64,000 nucleotides of DNA from Flavobacterium denitrificans DSM 15936 (GTDB taxonomy: Bacteria; Bacteroidota; Bacteroidia; Flavobacteriales; Flavobacteriaceae). Numbering within the stretch: position 1 is the stretch's first letter; the number at the start of each line of letters is the position of its first letter. The notes below the pieces were generated by a model. It was not told the DNA's origin, searched no databases, and saw only the letters and a list, made by a program, of their open reading frames with translations. The stretch spans positions 1-64,000 of the forward strand of contig NZ_AUDL01000013.1 in the NCBI RefSeq assembly GCF_000425445.1. The letters run 5' to 3'. Positions 16,980 to 26,022 of the stretch are shown here, piece after piece. The translations under genes were made by a program, and so were the position numbers.

Positions 16980-19016
16980 TTATTTCAAAAGATAATATCC
17001 CTTTTCGGCAGTGGCATGAAAAGGGATATTTTTTTTTCGGCAGGTTTCTTTCCAGATTTTTTGAATGGAATTAGAATTGGAGGCATCTGCAATAATTTCG
17101 CGCGGGTGCATTTCTTCCAGAAGTCGGCTTAAGTTTATTTTTGGAGATTGTATCAATAATAAAATATCGGGTCGAATGTTGTTTTCATAAACTCCAGAAC
17201 TATCAATGACAAAGATTTTTTTGCCCTTGTAAAACAGCATGTTTTTTATTGTATGTACTGATTTTATTTTGCTGAAGTTTCCAACTAAATATGAATTTAG
17301 AGTATTGTTTTTTGGGTCAGTCAAAAGCGTTTTGTCATTTGAGAAAAGTGTAATATTTTTTCCGTCCCGAATTGTGATCAATGTTCTTTTCTTTTGATTG
17401 TAGACGATCATTTCTGTTTTAGTTTCGTTTTCCTTTTTCGTATAAATAAATGAAATCTGAACCAGGATTATTGCAATTAAAATCATTGTGAACTTCATAA
17501 AAGCTGGTTTTTTGAACCAAATAATTGTTGAAATTATCAATAAATAAAAAGTGACTAAGAGATAAAAATTAAAGCTGATGTCAAGTATAACGCATGATCT
17601 CACAGATGCAACTTCATGTATAATCTGATTTAAGAGATAAATGCTCTTTTCCAAAATTTTGACTAGTAATAGTGGTGGTGTATGAAATGCAGCATAGACC
17701 ATTACGATAATTCCTGCAATCATTACAAAGGCCAAAACGGGTATAATAGCAATATTTGTAATAAAAAACAAACCCGGAAATTGATGGAAATAATACAGAC
17801 AAAGCGGGAAAGCACCAATTTGAGCAGCAAATGAAACTGATAAAGCGTCCCAGATATAAAGAACAAATTTGTTAGTTGGGGACCATAATTTTTTCAATAA
17901 AGGTTGTAACCAAAGAATAAAAAACAGAGCAATATAGCTTAATTGAAAACCTGCGTCAAATAAAAAGTAGGGTTCAAAAAGCAAAATTAATAGCATAGAA
18001 ACCAAAAGCGTGTGATAAATATTTCCTGTTCTGCGAAGATGGTTGCCAATCGCAAGAAAAGAAAACATTACAACAGAGCGCAAAACGGAAGGAGATAATC
18101 CTGAAATAACGGCAAAAAAGCTTAAAGCTGACAAAATGGAAACTAATTTTATAAGTGAGCCTTTTCGGGTGTTTGGAATAGGTTTCAGAATAAAATTTAT
18201 CAGCAGCATGATAAAACCGACATGCAGTCCTGAAACTGATAATATATGTGTGGCACCTGAATATTGATAATCTTGAATAATATCTGGAGAAATTTCTTGT
18301 TGTTGACCTAGTATTAAGGCGAGCGCCACATTCATTTCTGCAGCGTTGAATTGCGCTTTTTCAAGATTTTGGATGATTCTACGATGCAGACAGCCAGAAT
18401 AATACCAAATGTCTTTCTTGATTTTTTTATTGATTTTAATATTTGATTTATTTATGTAAACTTGAGCATAAATTTGGCGATCAGATAAATATTTGGCGTA
18501 ATCAAATTGATTTGGATTTTTATTGGATTTGTTAGGCTGTAATGTAGTGTTGACTTTTATTTCATTTCCAATTATGATAGAATGGTCCGTGCTGTCTTTA
18601 GCGATATTTACAATGATTTTTCCAGAATAATTTTTTCCATTTATAGTTTTTATTATGGCGGTATAGCGATCACTATAGGAATTGCTTTTTAATTTTTCGC
18701 GAACGGTGAAAATTATTTGTTGCGAGGATTGAAAAGCTTTTTCATAATGAATGTAGCTTGATTTCTGAAGAGAATCAGTGTGGGTGATAAGTGTAAAGCC
18801 ACCAATGAAGAAAGAAGTAAAGTAAATGCTCAATCCAAAATATGAAACTAATTTTTTGTTTTTTTTAGATAAAAAATACAAAACTAAAACCGCAGAAGTT
18901 CCTACAGTAAGTGCAATGGTGGTAATTGTATTTTGAACGGGAACGTTATAAAAAAATAAAATACCTATAAGAAACCAAAGGGTTATTCGGAATAAGGGAA
19001 AATCAAATACTTTCAT
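16980..19016 (-). CDS. comEC: ComEC/Rec2 family DNA-uptake channel
   Basis: 678 aa. It has an N-terminal membrane and DUF4131 part (about residues 1-180), then the Competence domain with many helices (about 220-490) carrying GATHILSVSGLHVGF, then a C-terminal domain. In ComEC this domain normally resembles a metallo-beta-lactamase; here it keeps the fold-like end (PDILLLIQSP, GYYLL) but shows no HxHxDH metal motif. The protein forms the inner-membrane channel for single-stranded DNA in transformation. It is the last gene of the surE-lpxB transcript. Confidence 0.87.
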   Translation of the reverse strand: MKVFDFPLFRITLWFLIGILFFYNVPVQNTITTIALTVGTSAVLVLYFLSKKNKKLVSYFGLSIYFTSFFIGGFTLITHTDSLQKSSYIHYEKAFQSSQQIIFTVREKLKSNSYSDRYTAIIKTINGKNYSGKIIVNIAKDSTDHSIIIGNEIKVNTTLQPNKSNKNPNQFDYAKYLSDRQIYAQVYINKSNIKINKKIKKDIWYYSGCLHRRIIQNLEKAQFNAAEMNVALALILGQQQEISPDIIQDYQYSGATHILSVSGLHVGFIMLLINFILKPIPNTRKGSLIKLVSILSALSFFAVISGLSPSVLRSVVMFSFLAIGNHLRRTGNIYHTLLVSMLLILLFEPYFLFDAGFQLSYIALFFILWLQPLLKKLWSPTNKFVLYIWDALSVSFAAQIGAFPLCLYYFHQFPGLFFITNIAIIPVLAFVMIAGIIVMVYAAFHTPPLLLVKILEKSIYLLNQIIHEVASVRSCVILDISFNFYLLVTFYLLIISTIIWFKKPAFMKFTMILIAIILVQISFIYTKKENETKTEMIVYNQKKRTLITIRDGKNITLFSNDKTLLTDPKNNTLNSYLVGNFSKIKSVHTIKNMLFYKGKKIFVIDSSGVYENNIRPDILLLIQSPKINLSRLLEEMHPREIIADASNSNSIQKIWKETCRKKNIPFHATAEKGYYLLK

Positions 19017-19069
19017 AAATATAAAAGTATTAATTTTTTTGTAAGAAAAAGAATATAATTTGTTTGTTA

Positions 19070-19558
19070 TTACAGAATTCTATTGACCTGAGCGAATGAA
19101 TTTTGATAATAAGGCTCTTTTGTAGACGAAATGATTACGCCTTTTGTTGTGGAAGAATGTATAAATTTAATCTCGGAGGAATTTACTTCTGTTATAAGTC
19201 CTACGTGATTTATTTGCTTGCTTTTGTTGGTTTTAAAAAAAATCAAATCACCTTTTTGAGCTTCTTTTAGCGGAATCACAATTCCAATTTTTGCTTGCTC
19301 AAAGGAGCTTCTCGGTAATTTTATATTTTCTGATTCGAAAGTAGTAAAAACAAGCCCAGAACAGTCAAAACCATTTTTAGTTGTTCCGCCAGCTTTATAT
19401 TTTACACCAATATTTTCAGATGCAGTTTCGATTAAATTATTTACAATATGCTTGTTTTCTCGTTTTGTCTCCTTTTTGCTGACTACGCTTGAAGAAGATT
19501 TACAAGACACAAAAACGATTGCTAAAAGCAGTAAAACAATTATTTTTTTCAAAATCAA
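19070..19558 (-). CDS. C40 (NlpC/P60) peptidase, lipoprotein
   Basis: 162 aa. A lipobox ending at Cys19 (VFVSC) predicts a lipoprotein. The NlpC/P60 triad is visible: Cys66 in FDCSGL, His118 in NHVGL and His134 in FIHSS. Such enzymes cut gamma-D-Glu-diaminopimelate bonds in peptidoglycan stem peptides. No ATG is available in frame; the start is TTG, either at 19558 or two codons later at 19552 (giving MKKIIVLL). It follows lpxB by 7 bases. Confidence 0.85.
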   Translation of the reverse strand: MILKKIIVLLLLAIVFVSCKSSSSVVSKKETKRENKHIVNNLIETASENIGVKYKAGGTTKNGFDCSGLVFTTFESENIKLPRSSFEQAKIGIVIPLKEAQKGDLIFFKTNKSKQINHVGLITEVNSSEIKFIHSSTTKGVIISSTKEPYYQNSFAQVNRIL

Positions 19559-19565
19559 AAAAATT

Positions 19566-20684
19566 TTAAGCTTGCTTTAAGTCGGCAACAATAAGTTTTG
19601 CTGTTTTTTTGCTTGCGCCAACACCGCCAAGTTTTTGTTCCAAAATATCGTAATTCTTTAGTAATTTTTCGCGTGAAGCTGGCTCTAGCAATTTTTGGAG
19701 CTCTTCTTTAATGCGTTTTGTGTTGCAATCATTTTGAATTAATTCGGTTACAACTTCTTGATCCATAATTAAATTGACAAGTGAAATATATTTTAACGTA
19801 ATAATTCGCTTAGCAATTTGGTATGAAATCTCGCTTCCTTTGTAGCAAACCACTTCTGGGACTTTAAAAAGAGCAGTCTCTAATGTTGCAGTTCCTGACG
19901 TTACTAATGCAGCTGTCGAAGAACGAAGTAAATCGTAAGTCTTGTTTGAAACAAATGCAATGTTTTTATTTTTTAAAAACTGCTGATAAAATTCATATTC
20001 TTGGCTAGGCGCGCCGGCAATTACAAATTCATAATCTTGAAAATCATCAACAACGCTCAACATTACACTCAGCATTTTTGTGATTTCTTGTTTTCGGCTT
20101 CCCGGAAGTACAGCAATTATTGGTTTTTCTCCCAAATTATTTTCTTTTCTAAAAACGGCTTCATCAAAAGCAGGTTGATTCTGAATCGCATCAATTAAGG
20201 GATGTCCAACAAAATCAACAGGAAAATGATGTTTGTCTTCATAGAAGCTTTTTTCAAAAGGAAGAATCACAAACATTTTGTCTATATCCTGTTTGATAGC
20301 TTTGATCCGGTTTTCTTTCCAAGCCCAAATTTGAGGTGAAATATAATAATGTGTTTTGTAGTTTAAAGCTTTAGCCCATTTTGCAATACGCATATTAAAA
20401 CCTGGATAATCAATAAAAATGATTACATCTGGCTTGAATTCAGAAATGTCTTTTTTGCAAATTTTGATATTGTTTAAAATGGTTTTTAAGTTAAAAATAA
20501 CTTCAACAAATCCCATAAAGGCCAAATCGCGATAGTGTTTTACTAAAGTTCCGCCGGCTTTTTGCATTAAATCGCCGCCCCAAAACCTGATTTCGGCTTG
20601 TGGATCTTCTTCATACAAAGCTTTCATTAAGTTAGAACCATGTAAATCTCCAGAAGCTTCTCCAGCTATTATGTAATATTTCAT
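19566..20684 (-). CDS. lpxB: Lipid-A-disaccharide synthase
   Basis: 372 aa. The glycosyltransferase joins UDP-diacylglucosamine and lipid X to make the lipid A disaccharide at the inner membrane. The family N-terminus YYIIAGEASGDLHGSNLM is present, as are FIDYPGFNMRIAKWAK, YYISPQIWAWKENR and LPGSRKQEI. The ATG at 20684 (MKYYIIAGE) is used; an open codon nine residues upstream adds a non-conserved extension. Neighbours surE and the NlpC gene are on the same strand. Confidence 0.96.
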   Translation of the reverse strand: MKYYIIAGEASGDLHGSNLMKALYEEDPQAEIRFWGGDLMQKAGGTLVKHYRDLAFMGFVEVIFNLKTILNNIKICKKDISEFKPDVIIFIDYPGFNMRIAKWAKALNYKTHYYISPQIWAWKENRIKAIKQDIDKMFVILPFEKSFYEDKHHFPVDFVGHPLIDAIQNQPAFDEAVFRKENNLGEKPIIAVLPGSRKQEITKMLSVMLSVVDDFQDYEFVIAGAPSQEYEFYQQFLKNKNIAFVSNKTYDLLRSSTAALVTSGTATLETALFKVPEVVCYKGSEISYQIAKRIITLKYISLVNLIMDQEVVTELIQNDCNTKRIKEELQKLLEPASREKLLKNYDILEQKLGGVGASKKTAKLIVADLKQA

Positions 20685-20753
20685 ATCAATTTTTTTAAAA
20701 GTGCGCCTCAATTACTAAGCACAACATTTTTTTTTGCAGAACAAAGATAAGGT

Positions 20754-21026
20754 TTAAATAAATAAAGTTGTAATTGCCAAAACAATCACGGCAAAAACAA
20801 CACCTCTTGCCATTAATTCCTTGTTGCGTTTTAGCAGAAATAAAAACAACAAAAGGTCTAAAACAGTACCTAAAGTGACTACTTTTCCTAAATATCCATA
20901 TTGTTTTATGGTTTCAAGTCCGTTTGAAAGATCAAATGAGGTAAATAATTTAATGAAAAGAAAACTTCCGATAAGTGAAGCAATAATTCCAAGAAAAAAA
21001 CCAATAAGCATATCTAATTTATTCAT
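20754..21026 (-). CDS. Small conserved membrane protein
   Basis: 90 aa with three hydrophobic segments (about residues 5-28, 45-64 and 72-89). Its start overlaps the end of surE by 8 bases, so it is translationally coupled to it. No family function is recognised; a role in envelope or lipid metabolism is only suggested by the surE-lpxB setting. Confidence 0.75.
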   Translation of the reverse strand: MNKLDMLIGFFLGIIASLIGSFLFIKLFTSFDLSNGLETIKQYGYLGKVVTLGTVLDLLLFLFLLKRNKELMARGVVFAVIVLAITTLFI

Positions 21027-21798
21027 TTAATTTCCAAGTGTTAAGTTGTTGCATAGAATGGTGAGCGGTTAAATCAAATTGAACAGGAACGACAGAAATA
21101 TATCCATTTTCTAGTGCCCATTCATCGGTGTCCTCACCTTTGTCTTCGTTCGTGAATTTTCCAGTAAGCCAGTAATAATCTTTCCCGAAGGGAGTTTGTC
21201 TCTTGTCAAATTTTTGTGCGTAATAGGCTTTTGCTTGACGGCAAACTTTAATTCCTTTTATTTCCTTTTCTTTCAATTTTGGGAAATTGACATTTAAAAC
21301 GACGCCGGTAGGTAATTTATTGGCAAGGGTTTCTAAAACTATTTTTTTGACAAAAGATTTTACGGGTTCAAAATCGGCATTCCAATCAAAATCTAATAAA
21401 GAAAAACCGATTGCCTGAATTCCTTCAATTCCTGCTTCGACAGCGGCACTCATAGTTCCCGAATAAATTACATTGATAGATGAATTTGAGCCGTGATTTA
21501 TTCCTGAAACACAAAGGTCAGGCTTTCGTCTTAAAATTTCGTTTACAGCCAGTTTGACACAATCGACAGGGGTTCCAGAACAGCTGTATTCGGTGATTGC
21601 ATCATCATTTTTCGAAATTTTGTCTAAAAATAAAGTATTGTTTATAGTAATCGCGTGACCCATAGCGCTTTGGGGTTTGTCTGGAGCAACAACCACAACT
21701 TCGCCAATAGTTTCCATAACACTAATCAAGGCTCTGATTCCGGGAGCCAAAATTCCATCGTCATTGGTTACTAATATTAAGGGTTTTTCGTCTTTCAT
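21019..21798 (-). CDS. surE: 5'/3'-nucleotidase SurE
   Basis: 259 aa. The metal-binding NDDG motif is at residues 12-15 (TNDDGILAPG), with SGTPVDCVKLAV and GINHGSNSSINVIYSGTMSAA further on, all SurE signatures. The enzyme dephosphorylates nucleoside monophosphates and helps stationary-phase survival in other bacteria. It is the first gene of a minus-strand operon running to comEC. Confidence 0.95.
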   Translation of the reverse strand: MKDEKPLILVTNDDGILAPGIRALISVMETIGEVVVVAPDKPQSAMGHAITINNTLFLDKISKNDDAITEYSCSGTPVDCVKLAVNEILRRKPDLCVSGINHGSNSSINVIYSGTMSAAVEAGIEGIQAIGFSLLDFDWNADFEPVKSFVKKIVLETLANKLPTGVVLNVNFPKLKEKEIKGIKVCRQAKAYYAQKFDKRQTPFGKDYYWLTGKFTNEDKGEDTDEWALENGYISVVPVQFDLTAHHSMQQLNTWKLNE

Positions 21799-21916
21799 GG
21801 TGTAGCGGGATTTTTTGTTTTATCAAAATTAAGGCTTCTTTAGGCAAATGTAGCAACAGATTTTGGTAGAATACTAACAAATAAATAAAAATTGTAAACT
21901 AAATCTTAAAGGACTT

Positions 21917-21944
21917 TTGAACAACAAACTATTTTATATCTTTA
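21917..21944 (+). promoter_or_regulatory. Promoter of the tail-specific protease (TTG-N17-TATCTTTA)
   Basis: TTG at 21917-21919 (within TTTTG) and TATCTTTA at 21937-21944 are 17 bp apart, one mismatch from consensus. This leaves a 5' leader of about 60 bases. Confidence 0.55.
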
Positions 21945-22011
21945 ACAAAAAATTATAGTGAGCTTGGCTTTGTTGGCACAGTTTTTACCGTAACTTAGAT
22001 TAAAAAATTTG

Positions 22012-24195
22012 ATGAATGCTATTATTAAGTTTATGAAAAGAAATTATAAAATACTTATAGCCGTATTATGCTTGTCAGTGACGTTGTTTGCATTTAAATT
22101 AAATGCTGATAAGTCTGAAGATCCGGACCCAAATAGAGACAAAACACTTTTAGAACTGCTTGCCTTTGTTATTGAAAAAGGACACTATAGTCCGGCTGAG
22201 ATAAATGATGAGTTTTCTAAAGGTATTTTTAAGGATTATATAGATGCGCTAGATCCTTCAAAAAGGTTTTTTCTGCAATCTGATATTGACGAATTCAAGC
22301 AGTATGAATTACAGCTTGATGATCAGTTTTTGAATAAAGACCTAACGTTTTTCAATCTTACTTATACAAGATTGATGAAACGTATGGAAGAAAGCAAAAA
22401 ACGTTACAAAACGATTTTGGCACAACCTTTCAACTACAATGTTGATGAGACTTTTAATGCTGATTATGAGCATATTCCTTATGCTAAAAATACAGCAGAA
22501 ATAAATGAAAGATGGAGAAAACAGATTAAGCTTTCAACGCTTTCGTCATTGGTTACGAAACAAAAATTGGAAGAAGACAAAAAGAAATCTGATCCTGCAT
22601 ACAAAGAAAAATCTTTTGAAACATTAGAAAAAGAAACTCGCGAGAGCTCTTTGAAATCTTTAGATGATAATTTTGGGTTAATTAAAGATTTGAATAAAGA
22701 AGATTGGTTTTCTGTTTATGTGAACTCAATCATGACTCGTTTTGATCCTCATACAAGTTATTTTGCTCCTGAAGAAAAAGACCGTTTTGATGTAAATATC
22801 AGTGGGAAATTAGAAGGAATTGGTGCTCGTTTGACTAAGAAAAATGATTTTACTCAAATTGACGAATTGATTTCTGGAGGGCCAGCTTGGAAAGGAAAAC
22901 AGCTTGAGGCTGGAGATATGATTTTAAAAGTGGCGCAAGGAAACGAAGAGCCAGTTGATGTAGTTGGAATGCGTCTTGATGATGTTGTGAAAAAAATCAA
23001 AGGCCACAAAGGAACTGAAGTAAAACTTACTGTTAAAAAAGTTGACGGAACGATTAAAGTAATTTCAATCATTAGAGATGTTGTTGAAATAGAGGAAACG
23101 TATGCAAAATCTAGTGTTGTTGAAAGAAACGGATTAAAATACGGAGTAATTTATTTGCCTAAATTCTATATTGATTTTGAAAATAAAGATGGTCGTGACG
23201 CTGGAAAAGATATTGCTCTTGAAGTAGAAAGACTTAAAAAAGAAGATATTAACGGTATCGTGCTTGATGTTCGTGATGACGGAGGAGGATCTCTTTCTAC
23301 AGTGGTTGATATCGCTGGTTTATTTATCGAAGAAGGACCAATCGTTCAAGTAAAATCTGCTGGTAAAAAGAAAGAAGTTTTATATGATAAAGACAAAAAA
23401 ATCGAGTGGGACGGACCATTGGTAATTATGGTGAACAGCTTCTCTGCTTCGGCTTCTGAAATTTTGGCGGCAGCAATTCAAGATTACAAACGTGGTGTAA
23501 TCATTGGAAGTAAACAAACTTATGGAAAAGGAACTGTGCAAAATGTACTTGACTTGAACCAATTTGTTCGTAATGCAAACTACGGCGATCTTGGGGCTTT
23601 GAAAATTACAGGACAAAAGTTCTATAGAATCAACGGAGGTTCAACTCAATTAGAAGGTGTTCATAGTGATGTTGTGATGCCGGATCGTTACGCTTATTTG
23701 AAAATGGGAGAGCGCGACATTGATAACGCAATGCCATGGGATAAAATTGATCCAGCTGATTACAACACTTGGACTTCTAATGAAAAATTCAATCAGGCGA
23801 TCAATAACAGCCGAAACAGAATTGCAAATAATGATCAATTCAGATTGATTGAAGATAATGCAAAATGGATTGATGTTAAAAATAAAGAGAATACTTATAG
23901 TTTGAATATCAAAAACTTTAAAGCAACTCAGGAACAAGTTGAGAATGAGGGTAAAAAATACAAACCAATTGCAGATTATAAAAACAATCTGGTTTTCAAA
24001 TCATTGCCATATGAAGAGCTTGAAATGAAGAGCGATGCTACATTAAAAGAAAAAAGAGATGCTTGGCACCAAGCATTATCTAAAGATGTTTATGTGGAAG
24101 AAGCTTTAAATGTTTTGGATGATTTACAAACAAAAAGTTATGTAAAAAACACCGTTTCTCCTAAAATGAAAAAGGATAAACTGGTAAAATCTTAG
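22012..24195 (+). CDS. prc: Carboxy-terminal (tail-specific) protease, S41 family
   Basis: 727 aa. It has an N-terminal signal/anchor (about residues 8-30), a helical Prc N-domain, a PDZ domain (about 260-345), the S41 catalytic core and a C-terminal DUF3340-like region. By comparison with E. coli Prc, the Ser-Lys dyad is Ser480 in FSASASEI and Lys505 in TYGKGTVQ. It degrades periplasmic proteins marked by their C-terminus. ATG at 22012 is used; ATG at 22033 (MKRNYKIL) is equally plausible and gives a more typical signal sequence. Confidence 0.93.
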   Translation: MNAIIKFMKRNYKILIAVLCLSVTLFAFKLNADKSEDPDPNRDKTLLELLAFVIEKGHYSPAEINDEFSKGIFKDYIDALDPSKRFFLQSDIDEFKQYELQLDDQFLNKDLTFFNLTYTRLMKRMEESKKRYKTILAQPFNYNVDETFNADYEHIPYAKNTAEINERWRKQIKLSTLSSLVTKQKLEEDKKKSDPAYKEKSFETLEKETRESSLKSLDDNFGLIKDLNKEDWFSVYVNSIMTRFDPHTSYFAPEEKDRFDVNISGKLEGIGARLTKKNDFTQIDELISGGPAWKGKQLEAGDMILKVAQGNEEPVDVVGMRLDDVVKKIKGHKGTEVKLTVKKVDGTIKVISIIRDVVEIEETYAKSSVVERNGLKYGVIYLPKFYIDFENKDGRDAGKDIALEVERLKKEDINGIVLDVRDDGGGSLSTVVDIAGLFIEEGPIVQVKSAGKKKEVLYDKDKKIEWDGPLVIMVNSFSASASEILAAAIQDYKRGVIIGSKQTYGKGTVQNVLDLNQFVRNANYGDLGALKITGQKFYRINGGSTQLEGVHSDVVMPDRYAYLKMGERDIDNAMPWDKIDPADYNTWTSNEKFNQAINNSRNRIANNDQFRLIEDNAKWIDVKNKENTYSLNIKNFKATQEQVENEGKKYKPIADYKNNLVFKSLPYEELEMKSDATLKEKRDAWHQALSKDVYVEEALNVLDDLQTKSYVKNTVSPKMKKDKLVKS

Positions 24196-24218
24196 TTCAA
24201 CAGAATTAATTTGTTATT

Positions 24219-24258
24219 AAAATGCTCCATAGATTTAATATTTATGGAGCATTTTTTT
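24219..24258 (+). terminator. Terminator after the tail-specific protease
   Basis: An 11-bp stem AATGCTCCATA/TATGGAGCATT with an 11-nt loop, followed by T6. Confidence 0.9.
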
Positions 24259-24282
24259 GTAAGTTTATTTTTGAAATAAAAT

Positions 24283-25080
24283 ATGCAGAAGATGAAGAAT
24301 TATATTGTTTTGGGTTTGATGGTTTTTATGTTGGTTTCATGTAAAAAGGAGATTATTGAAAGAGGGGAAACTAGTCAAGAAAAACAAAATTCTTTCACTT
24401 CAACTTCAGTTCAAAATTCTACAGATTCTTTGTATACAGTTGCTTATTTGCCTAGCTCGACTACCGGACAAATTGTAAAGCATAAATATTATACACTTTC
24501 ATATAATGAAAAATTTGAACAGGCGGAATGGGTAGCGTACGAATTAAAAAAAGAATATTTGAAAAATGGAGATTATAAACGCCCTTATTTTATTGAAGAT
24601 CCAAAAGTAACAACAGGTTCTGCTGATTGGAGAAATTATAAAAAATCTGGATATGATAAAGGACATCTTTGTCCTGCCGGTGATATGGAGTTTAATAAGG
24701 AGGCGTATGATGATACTTTTTATACTTCGAATATTTCACCTCAAAACCATGATTTCAATAGCGGAATTTGGAATAGAATTGAACAAAAAACACGTTATTT
24801 TGCTCAAAAGTACAATGATATTTATGTAGTAACGGGCGGAATTCTGAAAGATTCAGATAAAAAAATAGGGACAGAAAACGTTGCTGTCCCTAAATATTTT
24901 TATAAAATTGTTATCGCTAAATCTGGAAAAGAACACAAAGCAATCGCATTTTTAGTTCCGAATGAAGACAGTGACAAGTCAATTTATGATTTTGTAGTTC
25001 CGATTGAAACTTTAGAAAAAATGACCGGAATTGATTTCTTCCCGAATTTAAAAAACTTAAAAAGCAGTAAGGACTTTTAA
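24283..25080 (+). CDS. DNA/RNA non-specific endonuclease, lipoprotein
   Basis: 265 aa. A lipobox ends at Cys20 (FMLVSC). The betabetaalpha-Me nuclease domain (about residues 70-255) has the DRGH-type motif as YDKGHLCPAGDM with catalytic His128, then SNISPQNHDFNSGIWNRIE carrying the metal-binding Asn. It likely degrades nucleic acid outside the cytoplasm for nutrition or in matrix turnover. Its last 24 bases overlap the 3' end of rpe on the opposite strand. MKNYIV at 24292 is an alternative start. Confidence 0.92.
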   Translation: MQKMKNYIVLGLMVFMLVSCKKEIIERGETSQEKQNSFTSTSVQNSTDSLYTVAYLPSSTTGQIVKHKYYTLSYNEKFEQAEWVAYELKKEYLKNGDYKRPYFIEDPKVTTGSADWRNYKKSGYDKGHLCPAGDMEFNKEAYDDTFYTSNISPQNHDFNSGIWNRIEQKTRYFAQKYNDIYVVTGGILKDSDKKIGTENVAVPKYFYKIVIAKSGKEHKAIAFLVPNEDSDKSIYDFVVPIETLEKMTGIDFFPNLKNLKSSKDF

Positions 25081-25719
25081 TTCGGCAATCGTCTGAATTG
25101 GGTTTTCTGCTTTAAAAACAAAGCTTCCAGCAACTAAAACATCTGCGCCAGCTTCTACTAATTGTTTTGCGTTTTTGCTTGTTACGCCACCGTCGATTTC
25201 AATTAATGTTGAAGCATTTTTGCGAGTAATTAGAGCTTTTAGCTTTTTTACTTTATCATACGTGTTTTCAATAAATGATTGTCCTCCAAAACCTGGATTT
25301 ACGCTCATAATGCAAACTATGTCGATATCATTGATCACGTCTTCTAGTAAGTCAACATTTGTATGAGGATTCATAGCAACTCCTGCTTTCATTCCTTCCG
25401 CTTTAATAGCTTGAAGTGTTCTGTGCAAATGTGTGCAAGCTTCGTAATGTACCGTTAATCCATTCGCACCTAAATCAGCAAAAGTTTTAATGTATCGATC
25501 TGGATCAATAATCATTAAATGAACATCGATATATTTTTTTGCATGTTTTGAAATGGCTTCTAACACCGGCATTCCAAAAGAAATATTCGGAACAAAAACT
25601 CCGTCCATAATATCAATATGAAACCAATCAGCTTGGCTGTTGTTGATCATTTCGATATCGCGCTGCAGATTTGCAAAATCAGCAGCAAGAACTGAAGGAG
25701 CAATAAATGTATTTTTCAT
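25057..25719 (-). CDS. rpe: Ribulose-phosphate 3-epimerase
   Basis: 220 aa TIM barrel that interconverts ribulose 5-phosphate and xylulose 5-phosphate in the pentose phosphate pathway. Family motifs: PSVLAADFANL, HIDIMDGVFVPNISFG (metal-binding His and Asp), VHLMI, MSVNPGFGGQSF and EIDGGV. The gene is convergent with the nuclease gene and shares 24 bases with it. Confidence 0.97.
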   Translation of the reverse strand: MKNTFIAPSVLAADFANLQRDIEMINNSQADWFHIDIMDGVFVPNISFGMPVLEAISKHAKKYIDVHLMIIDPDRYIKTFADLGANGLTVHYEACTHLHRTLQAIKAEGMKAGVAMNPHTNVDLLEDVINDIDIVCIMSVNPGFGGQSFIENTYDKVKKLKALITRKNASTLIEIDGGVTSKNAKQLVEAGADVLVAGSFVFKAENPIQTIAELKVLTAF

Positions 25720-25759
25720 TTTCTGTTGTGTGTTGTTTTATACAAAGGTAGATTTTAAC

Positions 25760-25796
25760 CGCAAAGTGCGCAAAGAATTACGCAAAGTTCGCAAAG
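25760..25796. repeat. Four spaced copies of CGCAAAG
   Basis: CGCAAAG occurs at 25760-25766, 25769-25775, 25781-25787 and 25790-25796, with spacing 9, 12 and 9. I recall this pattern in intergenic regions of flavobacteria; it looks like part of a dispersed repeat rather than an operator, since it lies upstream of rpe only by chance of orientation. Confidence 0.65.
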
Positions 25797-25801
25797 TTTT
25801 T

Positions 25802-25860
25802 TTGCCACAGATTATAAAATTAAAATGATTAATCTTTTCTAATACTTTAATCTGTGGCAA
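25802..25860. repeat. 13-bp inverted repeat (TTGCCACAGATTA arms)
   Basis: Arms 25802-25814 and 25848-25860 are perfect complements, enclosing 33 AT-rich bases; T and A flanks extend the pairing. It abuts the CGCAAAG cluster and is probably part of the same dispersed element. Confidence 0.7.
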
Positions 25861-25867
25861 AATAAAA

Positions 25868-25901
25868 CAAAATAAAAAACTCCGGTAATCAGCCGGAGTT
25901 T
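25868..25901 (-). terminator. Terminator of rpoD
   Basis: AACTCCGG/CCGGAGTT stem (8 bp, 7-nt loop) followed on the minus strand by T-rich sequence, about 120 bases after the rpoD stop codon. Confidence 0.8.
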
Positions 25902-26022
25902 CAATCATCAATCAAAAAACGAACAGTCAATCAAACTGTTGTTTGCGTTACAAAGGTTTCGTGTTTCATGTTTCAAGCTACGCAAAGCAACTTGAAACCT
26001 TAAACCTGAAACAAATATTGTT

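Larger units (their letters stand above)
25720..26022. other. 303-base intergenic stretch made largely of repeats
   Basis: No gene is supported here. It holds four copies of CGCAAAG, a 13-bp inverted repeat, the rpoD terminator and an imperfect palindrome of the GTTTCA/TGAAAC type, each listed separately. Confidence 0.7.

Noticed and set aside
25640..25828. Open frame over the rpe start and the CGCAAAG repeats
   Set aside because: Antisense to rpe and composed of repeat sequence; the Arg/Lys-Val repeats in its translation come from the repeated 7-mers.
25760..25860. CRISPR-like array
   Set aside because: The repeated unit is only 7 bp, spacing is 2-5 bases and there are no spacers or cas genes.
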